DNA of 64,000 bases, from assembly GCA_023053545.1 (NCBI GenBank), contig JAKZAN010000142.1, forward strand, positions 1 through 64,000. The letters run 5' to 3'. Positions 32,199 through 46,114 of the stretch are shown here, piece by piece. A model generated the notes under the pieces. The model did not search any database, was not told the origin of the DNA, and saw only the letters and a program-made list of their open reading frames with translations. The stretch is from Lepidurus packardi. Its lineage: Eukaryota > Arthropoda > Branchiopoda > Notostraca > Triopsidae. The translations under genes were made by a program, and so were the position numbers. Each line of letters opens with the position of its first letter. Within the stretch, counting starts at the first letter, position 1.

Positions 32199-35100
32199 TC
32201 ATAATTTATTGAGCATGATTCGATTTTGTAGTGTTTTGAACAACCTTTTGTGGCACCATCCCAAGACCTACTTTTTTAGATGGTTTGGGACGAAGGGAAA
32301 GTTAAGTTTGCTGGTCTAGATTCTGATTGTATGAGTTGTTTAATTCTTGCTGAACAGATTTGTCTGAAGATATTCGTCATGGGGATTCACGAAAATCGAA
32401 CAAATCGTCTTGATATTCTTTTTGAGACTGCCTTTTTGCTTTACCAGGTCTTTGTATATAACTGGGAAGTAGCCTGGTTTGCAGTGGGTCTTCAGGTAGT
32501 TCATCGATATGTTGAGAGGAGTTTTTATTAGTGAAGCTGAGGCGGGAAGTCGAGTATTTAGGAATCGATGGCTTAGCCTCCACTGTAGTTGATTCAGTTG
32601 TAAGATATCCTGACAGATATCATTAAAAGCGTATAACTTGAGTGTTTCGTCAAGGGCTTAGGCTATCACTTTACGTGAGGTCTGGAACATTGCAACAATT
32701 TCAGAGTGATTCAGCATACCAAGATGTCCGACTCCTTGGTTGAGCTGCGTCAAAAAGTAATCTGTTTTGAGCATCAAATTGATGCTTTGAGAAGCCAGTA
32801 CGTCCTGAACCTGTACATATACCTTGTAGTGGTGCACCAACTCTGAGATACTCAAAGCAGCAAAGTCATATAACACAGGAAACTCAGTGCCAATCCGTAA
32901 CAATCGCATTTCAATCCGCAACAGACGCTTCTCGATTTCTACAAACTCAAGAAAGTGTGATTCCTTTGCCAGGCCTCGAAACCTGTCGATGCTAATGATG
33001 AAATACTGTTAAGAGGAGGGTTTGGTCTGATCCAAAACGAGAGACAACAATTGGACAAACTTGAGCCATATCTTTTGCTGTTCCATCAGGCTTTCACCTT
33101 CTAAGAAGAGACGTAAGTTTTGTTATTGAATCTAGGTTGTATCCCCCAAGATAGCCTTGGAGTTGGCAGGGCTGAAATATTTGAAGATGTCCTTGTCTAG
33201 ATGGAAGGTGAGTTGCCGGTTTGTTTTTGATAGATAGACAATGACCGTAAAGTTGCAGTCATGGGACATCTTACAAACTGTAAATACACCAAACTTGAAA
33301 GTCTACCTCCCAGAGAGTTAGATATATTTGAGTTTAATGGTACATTGGACAATAAATTTGACAGTAGCCAGACGACGATTTAGGAAACTGTTGTTACTTA
33401 ACTAGACCTTCGATTGTGATACTCCCTTGTGTTCCTTCTGGGCGACATTGAACTTATTATAGAAGAGGTACTTGGGTCTGGACTCTTCGGGCTGCACAAT
33501 GCTTAAGTAGTAGTAGAGGTAGTCTTTCTCATAACGGAAGAGGCTGCTAATTTGGTTAGCAACTTAAAAAAGACTCTCCTTAGCCAACATGCGGGAAAAT
33601 TGCTCCCCATCTTACCTCGAAGTGTTTTTAATGATGTCTTCACGGGTCGCGATGAACTTAATACAGCGAGATTTAGAATACATGGGTACGACTTAGAATT
33701 TGTAGAGTCCGCAGCGTATCCTGTAGAGGCTCTTCGACTGGTAACCTGTCAGGCTGAGGGTACAAGGACCTAAGTTATTCACCTTCCAAACATACTTTAT
33801 TTAAGTCCTCCAGAAATAGTTATCCATAAATATCTTGGAACCTTTCGATGACTACTTCTGCTAGCTGATCAGGTTGAGCTTTACGTACTTATAGAATAGC
33901 TATTCACGCCCTTCCAGGAATTCACCAATGCATTACTTGGTTTCCCAGACACCAGCACAAAACTTAGGATCTTCAGAAAGGAGGGTTACGGGCCATGTAT
34001 GACTTTCTTTGTTTAAGCCTTCATATTAAGCAGGGAAAGTCGGTACAGCTGCTGCGTAGGTATCTTGGCGCTGACATTCGATGATTGTGTTGTCTCGGCT
34101 CTATCCTCTTCGCAAAACGATATTTCGGAACTTGGTTTCGTGATCGGCAGTACGCAACCGTGGATAGCCTGGTGCAATGTGCGTACTTTCCTTAAGGAGA
34201 TTGGTGGAGAGTCTTTCATGCGATGGCTGATGATTTTGGGACTGGCAATTAAGAGTCAAAAACTCATTGAAAATAGCCCGAATTCTTTATTTTTAACGGA
34301 GTCTTTGGGAGTGCGAATCGCAGGAAATGGGAGAAAAATCAACTTTGGGTTCAAATTTTTTCTTCAATTTCTCAATCTTGGATACCCATGGCTCGGATTT
34401 TTGGAAAACGACTCCCACTTGTTTTATTATTTTTTGCTTCCGGCTAGTCAGTCCAACCGATAGTTTTTCTGCAAGTTTTCGACTTTTCTAGATGTCTGTA
34501 ATGCAAGTCCACAACCCTGTCTTTCTTCGATCAGATACGAGGGTATTGCGAATAAAATGGATCAGCACCAGCCTCATCTTACGCTCATCTCGAGGACTGT
34601 TCAGACCTAGCTGATGAACCAAGGGGTTCGCCGAAACACTGTTCCTGCTGTTGTTGGGATATTTCCTTTGTTTGTGCTTCACAACAGATAACCGGATAAT
34701 GGCTGGGTATTAATTTTGATCCCGACTTGGTTAGCCCAGATCGATGGACTCCTCCAGAAAATACTCCCTAAACTGGGCGAACAACCAATCCAAAACTTAG
34801 TTACTGTACCGAAGAGGAGGAGCTGCAGGAAGCTGGAAAAAACTTTAAAATCTAGCAGTGTATCTCGCTGCAGCATATTTTCGGAAGAATACCTCCAGTC
34901 TCAGAATTCTATCACCTGGAATCGTGATCTCCATCTTTTATATCCACTTGCATTGATTATCCAGCAGCACAGGGCTTTCTTTACTCCTACAAACAAAACT
35001 ATACGCCTTTTGTCTAAGATCCAACAGTTATTTCGTAATGGATGGTTGCCCGACTTTGTTTTTGGACGCATTTTACGTAGACTTTACATGAGAATTGACA

Positions 35101-36794
35101 CCATTAGATTCCAACTTGGCTTTACCCGCAATCTTCTCACTCTCCCCTAATGCCTTAGGCCAATACACTGAAGCCTAACTCTAGCCATAGGATTCATTCT
35201 TTTCATTGGATGCTCCGAGAGAAGACAATTAGATTGTTAATTGATAGGAATTAGGTTTGAGATGATCCTGTACAAATTATGGAGACTCGGGGAGTAGGTT
35301 GTTGGTCTCCTCGGGACGGTGTATTTCTTGATGAGGAAGGCTACTCTTGTCAAGCTTATTTGGGATATTCTAGAAGTTTATGGAGCGGCGGGGTATTTGT
35401 CTGTCTTGTGGTTGCTGTAGCTCCAAAGTGTTTCGAGAGTTCTTGCTGAGTTGGTTCTGTATATATTTAATGTTGACAGGCCCACTTTGGCTGTGAACCA
35501 GATTCCTCTTGTGGTTGCTAAAGCTGCTATTATTGGAACCTGCAAAATGGTGCAGAGTTTCACCCACAACAGCCCGACATGGACTCCAGAATAGTCCATC
35601 TTTCGATTGAGACAAAGATATACGTGAGTTGAGTGGTAGCATGTCGTTGTGGCTGAAACCCTTACTGTCTCTTGCTTTTAGTGCTGCTCCCAAGTTCATA
35701 TGGGAACTGGATTTATTCGAGCGAGGACGAGGAAGCAGCCAATCATTGAAATCCAAATCGCATGTGTTAAGATCTTAAAAGCTGAGCTCTTTCTCATGAA
35801 ACGAGTACTCCATAGGTGATTGGACAACTTTATTCTAATGATAACTCTGCAGTTGTGGGGGAACTAAGGGATATTTAGCTGATGACTTGGGGAGCCGCGT
35901 ACTGTCTTGAAAGAGTGACAACTTGAAGTTCCTGTTATGGCTAGTGAGTCTCTGTTTAGAGCTGGGTTTCTGGTTTAGTTTAATTGGTGGAGCATCAGGA
36001 AATTAGGTTTGGGTTTTGGTGTAAGTGGAGTTTGGTCGTTTGGGGTGGTTTCTATTGTTATCACAAATCTTTGGGTTCTCAGCATATAATTTTTTATGCA
36101 GATACAGGATCCTATTGGAAAAATTAGAATTGAGTCTGGTTAGTTTGATTATATCTACAGCCTTGTTCATTTAGGATGCTTCCTTCTAGATGTCTTTCCT
36201 TTGGTTCCACACTCGACTCTTCAGGAAGTGAATTTTGAGTGCTAATGAGCTCTTATCTTCATCTGTAGGACATCGTTGCAGCAGTCCTTCAAGTTCCGCC
36301 AAAACTTACAGCCCGAGGTCCAGATCTTTCTGATCATCATTGATCAAATTTTTTGCATACAATAAGTATAGGATCGATAATCTTGACTTTGTGTGTTTTA
36401 TGCTTTCGAGCCCTACACGCAGATCTGGGATGGCTTGTCTGGCAAACGACACTAGCTACTAATGAAGCTCAGCTTCGTTTAAGAGCTTCGCATATAAGTT
36501 CGATAACATTTATTTGATCAGATAGGTTGAGGGTTTAGGTTGACTCACCCGGACAACTTGATCATACAGTAACTTGGCTCTATTAATTTTCTGGGCAGTC
36601 TCATCTTAGTTCTTTTCGATGAAATCAATCAGGCGCTGGTAGTCTTGGGTTAAGTTTTATTCAGGATCTTTAGGAGAAGAAAGGTGAAGTTAGGCGTCGC
36701 ACTAGTGCTGGATGCTGGCGTCAGAAGAGCGTTAAGACTTGTTATTCCTGATATGAGTGGAGCCAAAAGATGTTTGGTTGTTATGGGCGGACAT
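32199..36794 (-). CDS. Uncharacterised 1,531-aa protein
   Basis: One unbroken frame of 4,596 bp (ATG 36794, TGA 32199-32201). I do not recognise the family. Residues about 50-210 are helical with TPR-like spacing (RAKLLYDQVVRV, SNLYAKLLNEAE, YLLYAKNLINDDQ, LALKIHFLKSRVW). Residues 210-560 are Ser/Asn/Pro-rich and probably disordered. The C-terminal half is folded, with many aromatic and hydrophobic strands (YVWKVNNLGPCTLSLTGYQ, YLYYYLSIVQPEE) and long helices near the end (ELVHHYKVYVQVQDVLA, MLKTDYFLTQLNQGVGH). No catalytic motif seen. The C-terminal part could be a structural subunit of a trafficking or ciliary complex, but nothing fixes this. Confidence 0.7.
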
Positions 36795-36969
36795 GTTGTC
36801 GAGGTGGCTCCAGGTTTGGAGTGTAAGATTTCGGAAAAATAAGAATAGGCTGGCAGGACCAAATAAGGAGTCAACTGGAAATCTCTGTTATTTCAACGTC
36901 TAATAACCCTCAGTAGAAAAAGTACACAAATATATTACATAATACTACACTGTACATAGGCGGCGTTTA

Positions 36970-37707
36970 TCATAAAATTAATTTCAACCTACTTTCAAAG
37001 CCACCTTCCGGACTCATCTACCTTTCACTCACCTCCACCCTAACCGCGCATTACCTTAACCCCACGCACTAATACACCAGCGGCAGCACCTTACGCTCCA
37101 GCATATAGTATGGATGCTTCCTCAGCAGCTATAGCACTTTGCTCTCGATATCACATTACAAATAAAGATTTTCTGACTTGACCTCCTCCACAAGCCCCAG
37201 CACCAGCTCAGATAGAGGTTCTTGCTAGATTTAGAGGCCATCTCTTAAGTTCCCCTATAGCGAGCAAAAACTCCTGTTGTTGTAGTGTAATTACAAGGAA
37301 CCACTAGATTATTGTTTGGAGGGAGGATTGAAGCTGTCAATAGAGGTCAGACTTTGCCTTGGGGGATCTTTGGTTGTTTTTTTTACAGTAGCTAGAGTCG
37401 GCTTCCGGCCGATATCAGCCATTAGCGCATTCTACTTGCTGAATCCAATGTTGTGGAAACGGATAATTGAAGACTTGCTTGTGCGAACTTTGTGGAACCC
37501 ATACATGTTGAGCTGTCTTACAAAACTCGAGAACCTAGAATGCCGGAAATAGTGAGGGAGAGTCAACTTTTCAAACTTATCGATGTCATAGACTGCGAAG
37601 GTGTTTTGATTAGACTCCCATGCGATGACAGGCTGGTTGCGAGGATCAGAAAGGATGTCGGTGAGCTTAGCAATGAAGGTATGCTGTTTGGAGGAATGTG
37701 GGTGCAT
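36970..37707 (-). CDS. Heat-shock-factor-type transcription factor
   Basis: A 245-aa intronless frame. Residues about 10-95 are an HSF DNA-binding domain: FIAKLTDILSD, VIAWESNQNTFAVYD, LPHYFRHSRFSSFVRQLNMYGFHKV (winged helix-turn-helix with the recognition helix SSFVRQLN). A short linker and a C-terminal helical, acidic segment (LSELVLGLVEEVKSENLYL) follow; the latter could serve as a short oligomerisation helix but is much shorter than a full HR-A/B. HSFs bind inverted nGAAn elements. Length is small for the family, so this may be a minimal HSF-like factor rather than the main heat-shock regulator. Confidence 0.9.
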
Positions 37708-38023
37708 AGATTTGGTGGGTGGTTGGAGGGTGATAATAATTTTTAGTATTATAGTGGATTGGCGGACTTTAAAAAGGAGTGTTTAAAATTGGGTGGGTAA
37801 TTTGGTTAGTTTTGCTAATTATTCTGCTACTTTTTTGAATATAAGAGCTTGTGCGATGGAGGCTTGCTAAAGATTCACGCCCAACCCTTCTGGAGCACCC
37901 ACCTCTATTCGTGTTCTTCTTTGCTAAACTTGGCACTATACCCCTATGTTGTCCCTCTTTTCTCATCACAAAACTAGATAGCCTCAAACAATAACAAACA
38001 ACAACATGATGCAATCAGGTGCC
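37708..38023. other. Intergenic spacer
   Basis: Between the kinesin stop and the HSF start, both minus strand. It should contain the HSF promoter; no motif recognised. Confidence 0.4.
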
Positions 38024-40179
38024 TCAGGAAAGTGTGCGGCCGCTAAGGTTTGCACGAGGCAGTCGAGAGTTCAGCTGGGAGCCTTCCTCTTGCAGCTTTC
38101 TGAGTTCTTCTTCGATGTGCCTGGTTTCCTGTGAGTCCATCTCCACTTTATTCCTACCACAGCAAATAACGGATGTATACAATGTAATATTTTAATTTCT
38201 TACCTAAAGATTTGGTACTCTTTCCTCCATCTATTTTCCAGCTCCAGTATGTTTTAGTACGCATCGAAAATTCCCAGTTCTGAACTGCGCTCCATCAGCT
38301 TCTGTTCTGTGTCCTGACTCTACACTTCTTATTATTGCTCCATGATCGGTCTTTTTAACTAGTTTCGTAGATCGCCCAGTCCTTACAACCCCAAACAGCC
38401 CTCATGTGTTAAGCTTTTTTACTCATAACTCATATTCAAACTCAAGGTCCCAGACTCCAACTCCCGATACCAGCGTTTACGTCTCAACTCCTATATGACA
38501 TTCAAGCGGCTCTCCTCAGGTCTCACAGTAGAGATGATTTCTTCTACGATCGAAGCCACAGATTTGCGATGAATATCATTAATAAGAATAAGGGATTCAT
38601 TGAGATTGTTGGTACAGAGCGTCTTGGGCTCGGTGCGATCGGTGAGAGGTAGTTTGAACTCGTATTCATTAGCACTTACGACCTTATTGTCTCGGCTGGC
38701 TGTGGCTTCTTCGGAGTCCTGCCTGAGACGGTTATTCTCCTGCTCCAACTCGAAGATCCTGTCATTGAGAGAGTCCACAAGTCTACGAAGTTCGCTGATC
38801 TCATCATTTTGCTTGCAAACAAACTCCTTTTCGCAGTCTAATTCAAACTCTAGGATTTTGATTTTTTATTCTAGATCGTCGCCTATGACGCTAGCAGAAC
38901 CACTCACGCTCTACTACTGGCTCCTGGGTTTAGGAAGAGGCGGTAATGACTTCTTTTTATTAAGCACAGGTAGATTGGCCTTCATCTCTTCGAGGATGTA
39001 TGTTTCGTAGCCTTTGACCCTCTTTTCCAGTTCAGAGTTGTCTTATAAAACACGATCCAGTTGCAACTGAAGTTCAGCGACTGTCTTCTATCTGTTTACT
39101 ATTGCTCGATTGCGTATCTTTTTGGCAATCATTCCAAAACGTAGAGTGGACATAGTTTCTTGAATGTTTGTCGGGTGGGGAGAACACGTTATAATTAGAG
39201 AGGTCTTTGAGTTACCCCCCAGTGACTACTGCAGCAATCTTGTCAACTTCGATTAGCGATAGGGCACATGGTTGGCCTTGCCGTCCTTACTCTCCGTGAG
39301 ACACTTTATCACTTTAGAGAGTGTAGCGAGGCTAGAGTTGATTTTGTTAGCCTCATTAAGGGCTTTACCTTCGACCCCAGTCTTGTTAATTTTTTCTGAT
39401 CCAGCTAGATCGACGATGTAGAGTTTGCCGTACTTCGAAGACATGTTTTCTGTATTGTTTTGGTATATGGTGATTGCGAAAATCAGGTGAGACCGAGACG
39501 AGCGATCATTCATATTAGTATGAGCTACCACCCGATTCCTATTGCTAATTTGGAAGAGTGTTACAAGTTCCGATTCATGGTTGATTATTTTTTCGCTAAG
39601 GTCTTCAACGTAAATTCCCTTCTTGTGATGGGATCTAATCTTGAGATCGGTCTTGGTGGTGTCGAGCAAGTCTCGGATTTTTTCGAGGTACAGTTCCATA
39701 GCGGATACCTTCAGCCTGATTTCGATGTGAGGAGGAGCGTACTTGATGGCGTTAAAAACTTGTTCGATCTCAAAATAGTCATCATCAATTTCAAATTAGT
39801 CTAGCTAAACAAAAAAGAGTTGTACCACACGCGGGATAATGCCTTTTTCTGACTCCTCCAGCCCAGGCCCTAATATTGTGTGAGTCTTGCCTGAAGAAGT
39901 TTGTCCATAGGCGAAGATGGTGCCGTTAAACCCTTCCAGGACACTAGATACGACAGGCCTCGCAGCAGCCTGGTAGACGTGGGCTTGTGTAGCATCACAA
40001 TCAAGTATCTCGTCGAAGACGTATTTATTATTCTCAAAGTCCTTGTAGGTTTTGATGAGGAGGGTGGAATTAGTGAGTTTCTGGAAGACGGGAGAGGGTA
40101 GGGAGTCAGATTCACGGGTGGTGAATGGCTTGAATCTGCAGCATACAGTGATGTTTGCTTCGGAAACCTTAGTGTCCAT
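38024..40179 (-). CDS. Kinesin-1-like microtubule motor
   Basis: Exon 1 (40179-38204) and exon 2 (38153-38024) with a 50-bp intron; 701 aa. The motor is N-terminal: VCCRFKP near residue 15, P-loop GQTSSGKT, MNDRSSRSH (switch I), LYIVDLAGSE (switch II), HVPYR, SKLTRLLQ(E)SLGGN, and a C-terminal motor strand RFGMIAKKI. The TAG at 39228-39226 takes the Glu/Asp position of LLQ(E/D)SLGGN, strong evidence for UAR = Glu. The tail is coiled coil. The motor is closest to kinesin-1. The segment around 39780-39800 (VELDEFEIDDDYF) is an insertion relative to the family and could be an in-frame intron. Confidence 0.93.
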
Positions 40180-40542
40180 GAGTAGTAATCGAGGACTAGC
40201 GAGTAAAGATCAAAGTGGTAATAATAAATGAAAATATGTGTATAAACTTTATACATGTTGCTTTGTTGTTAGTGCATTTCAGGGTGATTGACCCATAAGC
40301 CATGCCATATTCTGAACGTGCCTGCTTAAATTATATTGGCGACACTATTTAGTGCCCCTCTGCTGCTCAATAGCGATACACCATCAGATTTCTGATTATG
40401 CACACCAAGAACCTAGCGCCTGCCGACCACCTCGTTCATTACTCTATCCTATCTGCCATTAATACTACAAGCCGGATAGCAAAACATATCAAAATCAAGT
40501 TAGTAATATTTTATTTGCAGTAACCCAAGCATCAAGTTCTAA
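40180..40542. other. Divergent intergenic region with possible upstream exon
   Basis: Between the kinesin start and the MGNQ kinase-like gene. An ATG near 40398 followed by a 22-bp GT-AG interval (around 40499-40520) would splice in frame into the MGNQ start. The upstream part lacks family signal and would destroy the N-terminal glycine, so I treat it as untranslated. Confidence 0.35.
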
Positions 40543-41675
40543 ATGGGCAATCAAGCCAATACTTCATTCGAAGAGCAATTTTGCAATAACTACACCTTCA
40601 TCCAGCTCCTCCAAGACCCTAACTTCGGGCTCATCAGAATCTATCGCAAAAACCACATCAACTTTGATTATCTCATGCTCTACGACTAATCAACCGCAAA
40701 CTTTTCGCCATCTATGCGCCAGGAAAGACTCATCCACTTGGCTCATCTCCACCGCACCCCGCACCCCAACGTGCTCCCCTTGCTTCACTACACTATTTTG
40801 CAGGGTACACTAACATTTCTCTTTTGATGATGCAGAAAAACTCAGTTCCTGCAGAGTGTAGTTTATCCGATTGTACATTGAGTACCAGAACTTCAGCCTG
40901 GCGAACCTGATCTAGCACAATGCGCGAATGAGGCTAGTCTTCGAAGTAGACGAAGTGCTGTACATCGTGAACTGCGCATTGGGTGTGTACCACTATTTTG
41001 AATGTAAGCCAATAGCCATTTCAAAAATAATAATGATCATAATATTCTGTTGTTTGATGGCAGTTAGCCCTCAAAGCTACGTGGTTTTCGATCAGAACGG
41101 CCGAGATGTTCGTCTCCACACTTGGCATCATCTACTTCAGTCCCATCAAGATAGCTCCCAGTTCCACCACCGCAGATATCTGCGGTGGCTGTTCCGTCAC
41201 GACTACCCCTACTACTCTAGCCAAACAGCCTCCTTACTAACGAACTATGAACAGGAATCTTAAAAACGAGCTCAAGAAACTTGTGCTAGAGATAACTCAG
41301 CACTACCCTAAACATATTTTACCCAAATACCAACACATACTCTCGAGTATCGACACATCAGAAAGTATCAGCTAGATCAGACTCCCCCAATCTATCCAAG
41401 GATGTCTAGACATGCAGAAGCAGATATATAAACGACCTGAAAGACTCATATCTTAGAGCGAGGAGGTTCGTAGAATTGAACTCAAAAGCGAGAATAACTC
41501 AAGGAATGTCTCAACGAGTACTTCGAAAAACTCTGAAAGGTGCCGGTAATAAAAGAAAAGTCTGAAGATTCGGTCGAGTTACGAGAGAGGAAACGAGGGT
41601 GTAGTGAATCTAAATGAAGAGTGCACATCTAAGAGCGAGAATGCTAACGAGAAGAGACGAAGACATGTATCGTGA
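40543..41675 (+). CDS. Diverged kinase-like protein, probable N-myristoylation site
   Basis: Three exons (40543-40804, 40836-41003, 41068-41675), introns 31 and 64 bp; 345 aa. The acceptor at 41067 was chosen because it keeps a frame open to 41675. Residues about 25-190 follow a protein-kinase course (QERLIHLAHLHR, HPNVLPLLHY, RLYIEYQNFSLANLI, VDEVLYIVNCALGVYHYF), but no VAVK lysine, HRD or DFG is visible, so it is probably a pseudokinase. The N-terminus MGNQANT fits the N-myristoylation pattern (Gly2, small residue at position 6), as in VPS15, whose animal form also begins MGNQ. VPS15 is far longer (HEAT and WD repeats), so orthology is unlikely. The tail is Glu/Lys/Ser-rich. Confidence 0.6.
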
Positions 41676-42239
41676 ATATGTTGAGCTGGGCTGGGTGGTG
41701 CCTGCATTGATTCGTTGCTTCTGGGTGATTGATTGTTTTTCTAATATATATATGAATTTTCTTTCGGCTTCATTTCCATTAGACTATAGCAACACGATTA
41801 GTTATACTGTATTTAACTACAATATAACTAGTTGCCGTTTCAGTACTCATCTAAGGGAAACTAGGCTGTACCCTAACCTACTATCCATGAAGTTTCAACC
41901 TAGCCACCCTAACATACTGGGGTCCTCACAATAGAGGCGAAGTAGATATTTACACTTGATAGTGGTTCTGAGAGGGCCGGGAATTGAACCAGATGGTTTA
42001 TGAATTTTCTTAATATATATATATCAGGTCCTACTGGAATCAGCAGAGGAAGCTCCGGGTTCAGCCGCATATTGCGATGCAGGGTGCGGGTTGAGGCCAG
42101 AGTTGATATTGTTTTTCTAATAATATACTCCACTATCTCATTTCGTCAAATATCATTCTGCTCCTAATCGTGGTTTAATCACTGGATAGCTACAATTATT
42201 TGTCACTGCATATATTAAATGGTTCTCGCTCTTGATTAG
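41676..42239. other. Intergenic region between convergent genes
   Basis: 564 bp, unusually long for a convergent gap here. It contains TA-repeat tracts (near 41748 and 42016) and a tRNA B-box-like GGTTCAATTCC on the minus strand near 41977, but no foldable tRNA. I find no coding frame I can support. Confidence 0.4.
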
Positions 42240-43770
<1,531 letters not shown>

Positions 43771-43876
43771 TGGTCCAAAACTTTCAAATATCAGGGTTTT
43801 AATATTAACTTTGGAAATAACATACTAATGTACACAACTAAGAGAAGAGTCAAATCCAGAAGACTTCAGGGCACCA

Positions 43877-44275
43877 TCACAGGTTCTCGAGCTATTTGTA
43901 AGCTTCGTGTAGTTCATCGTCTAGGCTACTTTATAGACTCTCCTTAATAAAAAGGTCAAATGCTCTTGAATCGCTCAATATGTAATCATTCTCGGGGAGT
44001 TTGTCTATGATTGAAAGGGTTTTGCTTTTGATTTTGGCTAACAAGTCAACAAAACCCATGGATAACTGCATAAAGGGTAAATGGTCATTGGGGGCAGTTT
44101 TGGGGTCGACTTGGACTGTAGATTTGAGGGTAGTGAGAAGTTCATTATCAATAGGGTCAACATCTTTGTCATCCTTGAGGATGTCGGAGTAAGTGCGGAG
44201 TTGCTGTTAGAGAGAATCGACAAGAAGCTGTGCTTGTTGTTAGTTGATGTTGATTTGGTCAAGGAAGGAGTGCAT
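43877..44275 (-). CDS. Uncharacterised 132-aa helical protein
   Basis: An intronless frame, ATG 44275 to TGA 43877. Almost entirely helical and acidic: QQAQLLVDSLEQQLRTYS, LLTTLKSTVQVD, FVDLLAKIKSKTLSIID, RAFDLFIKESLESSLDDELH. Size and composition resemble small structural subunits of complexes such as Mediator or BLOC, but there is no diagnostic motif. 106 bp upstream of the LysRS start on the same strand. Confidence 0.6.
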
Positions 44276-44527
44276 GATGAGGGAGAGTTGGGAAATCGAG
44301 GAAAGGAGAAGAAAAGTGTAGGGGTTATTTGAACTGAGAGTATGAATGATAATTGCACACTGAATGACTGAAGAATGGTATGTCTAGTTTGGATGATGGA
44401 TTTTATAACTACAGTCACAGAAAATAAATATAATGGCTATTTACCTTCTCATCAATAATCGCAGAATTATTTCATTTTACAATCCTTCAATATCATTACA
44501 CCCCTACTAACTAACTACTCAAACCAT

Positions 44528-46058
44528 ATGGAAAATATCCTTGGTCTTCTTGGAAAGCCTAAACTCTTCAAAATACTCGAGGACGAGTCCATCCTCACCC
44601 GCATGCCACTGGTCTTCTCGTCCCGATTCTCTAAAACCAAAGAGGCTCCTGCAGAAAAGACACGCGAACTCAGACTTTTTAACACCGCCATAGTCATGCT
44701 GAAGCAGGGCTCCAACACCCTCAAAAGTATCGATCTTTCGTTCGACCTCTCCTTCGAAATCATCCGAGACACCGAGAAATCAGAAGGGCAGGTATAATTT
44801 CCTCATTTTCATGTTACTTTAAAATTTGTTGTGGTATGCAGGAGGAATATCGTAAAATTGGTAAGCCTGTGGGTGTCAGACTCAAATCAGAGCAGTTCCA
44901 AGTATTGGAACTTTTCTCAGACACCCCTCTTGAGCTCGAAAGATGGGAGCAAGAACTCTGCAGAAGAATCAATCAAAGAGGCTTCCATTAACTTTTTCGA
45001 GCTATGAAAAGAGTCGGGAAAGGCAACTTCGCCTCAGTATATCTCGGATAAAGGTTAAGGGATGGAAAACATTTCGCGATCAAAGCTTTCGCAAAGGAAG
45101 CCACCTATTCTCAGGAGAATGGTAGAGCAGGACTGATCAACGAAATAAAAATCAATCGCATGTTCGATCATCCCAACCTCATGAAAATGGAAGGAGTGTT
45201 CGAAAGCGATAATTCACTTTACATAGTACTGGAATATGTTGGTGGCCAGCAACTCTTCAATAAACTCCAAGTCAAGTATAAGTTCAACGAAGCCGAAGTC
45301 AAGTTCACAATGCGGGGGCTACTGCAGGGTGTAGCAGAGATGGCACGTCGTAACGTCATCCATCGGGATCTCAAACCCGAAAACATCATGTTTCGTGAGG
45401 ATGGCAGAGAAGTGGTCATAGTGGACTTTGGACTGGCTACCGTAGCTGACTAAAAACACTACTTGTTCGTTCGTTGTGGGACTCCAGGGTACGTCGCACC
45501 GGAGATCATCAACATCAAGGACATGAACAGCAAGAGCCACCCAATCGCCGATGTGTTCAGTCTCGGCTGCATTTTCTACCATCTGCTTTTTGGTAGAAAT
45601 CTATTTCCAGGACGCAACTTTAATGAAGTGCTGGTACAGAACCGTGAGTGTGACTTTGTCCTAGATGGACCTGAGTACGACAACATCCCTTTCGCAGGTA
45701 TGCTTCATTGATGTTTATTCTCCGATATATACTTGCAGCTGCTGACCTTCTACGGAAAATGCTTCAAAAGCAGCCAGAGCTGCGGGTCTCAGCGGCTGAG
45801 GCACTGCGGCATCCATACTTCGTGGAGACTATAAAATACACTCCCAAGATCAAGCTGAAGGACAGTGCGAGTCTGCCTTCAGACTTAGTGAACCAGAACA
45901 ACGAGCCTAACTTCAAACTGATCGTCAAAGAACCACGCGAGAATAATAATTAGGATAAAAATATGAAGGAAATAGGCAAGCAGCTCAATGGGGTCCGAAT
46001 AGTCGTCCCAGAAAAAGTAGTCATCAATGGACACCCTAAAGTCTCCCAGCATCATTGA
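44528..46058 (+). CDS. Ser/Thr protein kinase with N-terminal PH-like domain
   Basis: Three exons (44528-44791, 44842-45697, 45739-46058), introns 50 and 41 bp; 479 aa. Residues 1-150 look like a PH-type domain ending in ELERWEQELCRRIN. The kinase domain has GKGNFASVYLG, FAIKAFAKE (VAIK-type lysine), NRMFDHPNLMKM, VIHRDLKPENIM, VDFGLATVAD, CGTPGYVAPEI and SLGCIFYHLLFGRNLFPG. All catalytic residues are present, so it should be active. The TAA after VAD is where ciliate relatives have Glu (VxxEKxYL). The closest recalled relatives are CDPK/CAMK-type ciliate kinases, but no EF-hands follow, only a 60-residue tail. Likely membrane- or lipid-regulated through the PH-like domain. Confidence 0.92.
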
Positions 46059-46114
46059 CCATTCCTTTTTTATTATAATTGTTTATACCCTTTTGCAACT
46101 CATGAATCCAAGAC

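Noticed and set aside
41960..42060. tRNA gene suggested by a B-box-like GGTTCAATTCC on the minus strand
   Set aside because: The T-stem has a mismatch, and no acceptor stem, D-arm or A-box can be placed around it.
44038..44418. 126-aa minus-strand and 83-aa plus-strand frames
   Set aside because: Shadows of the 132-aa helical gene at 43877-44275, which has more natural composition and a clean start and stop.
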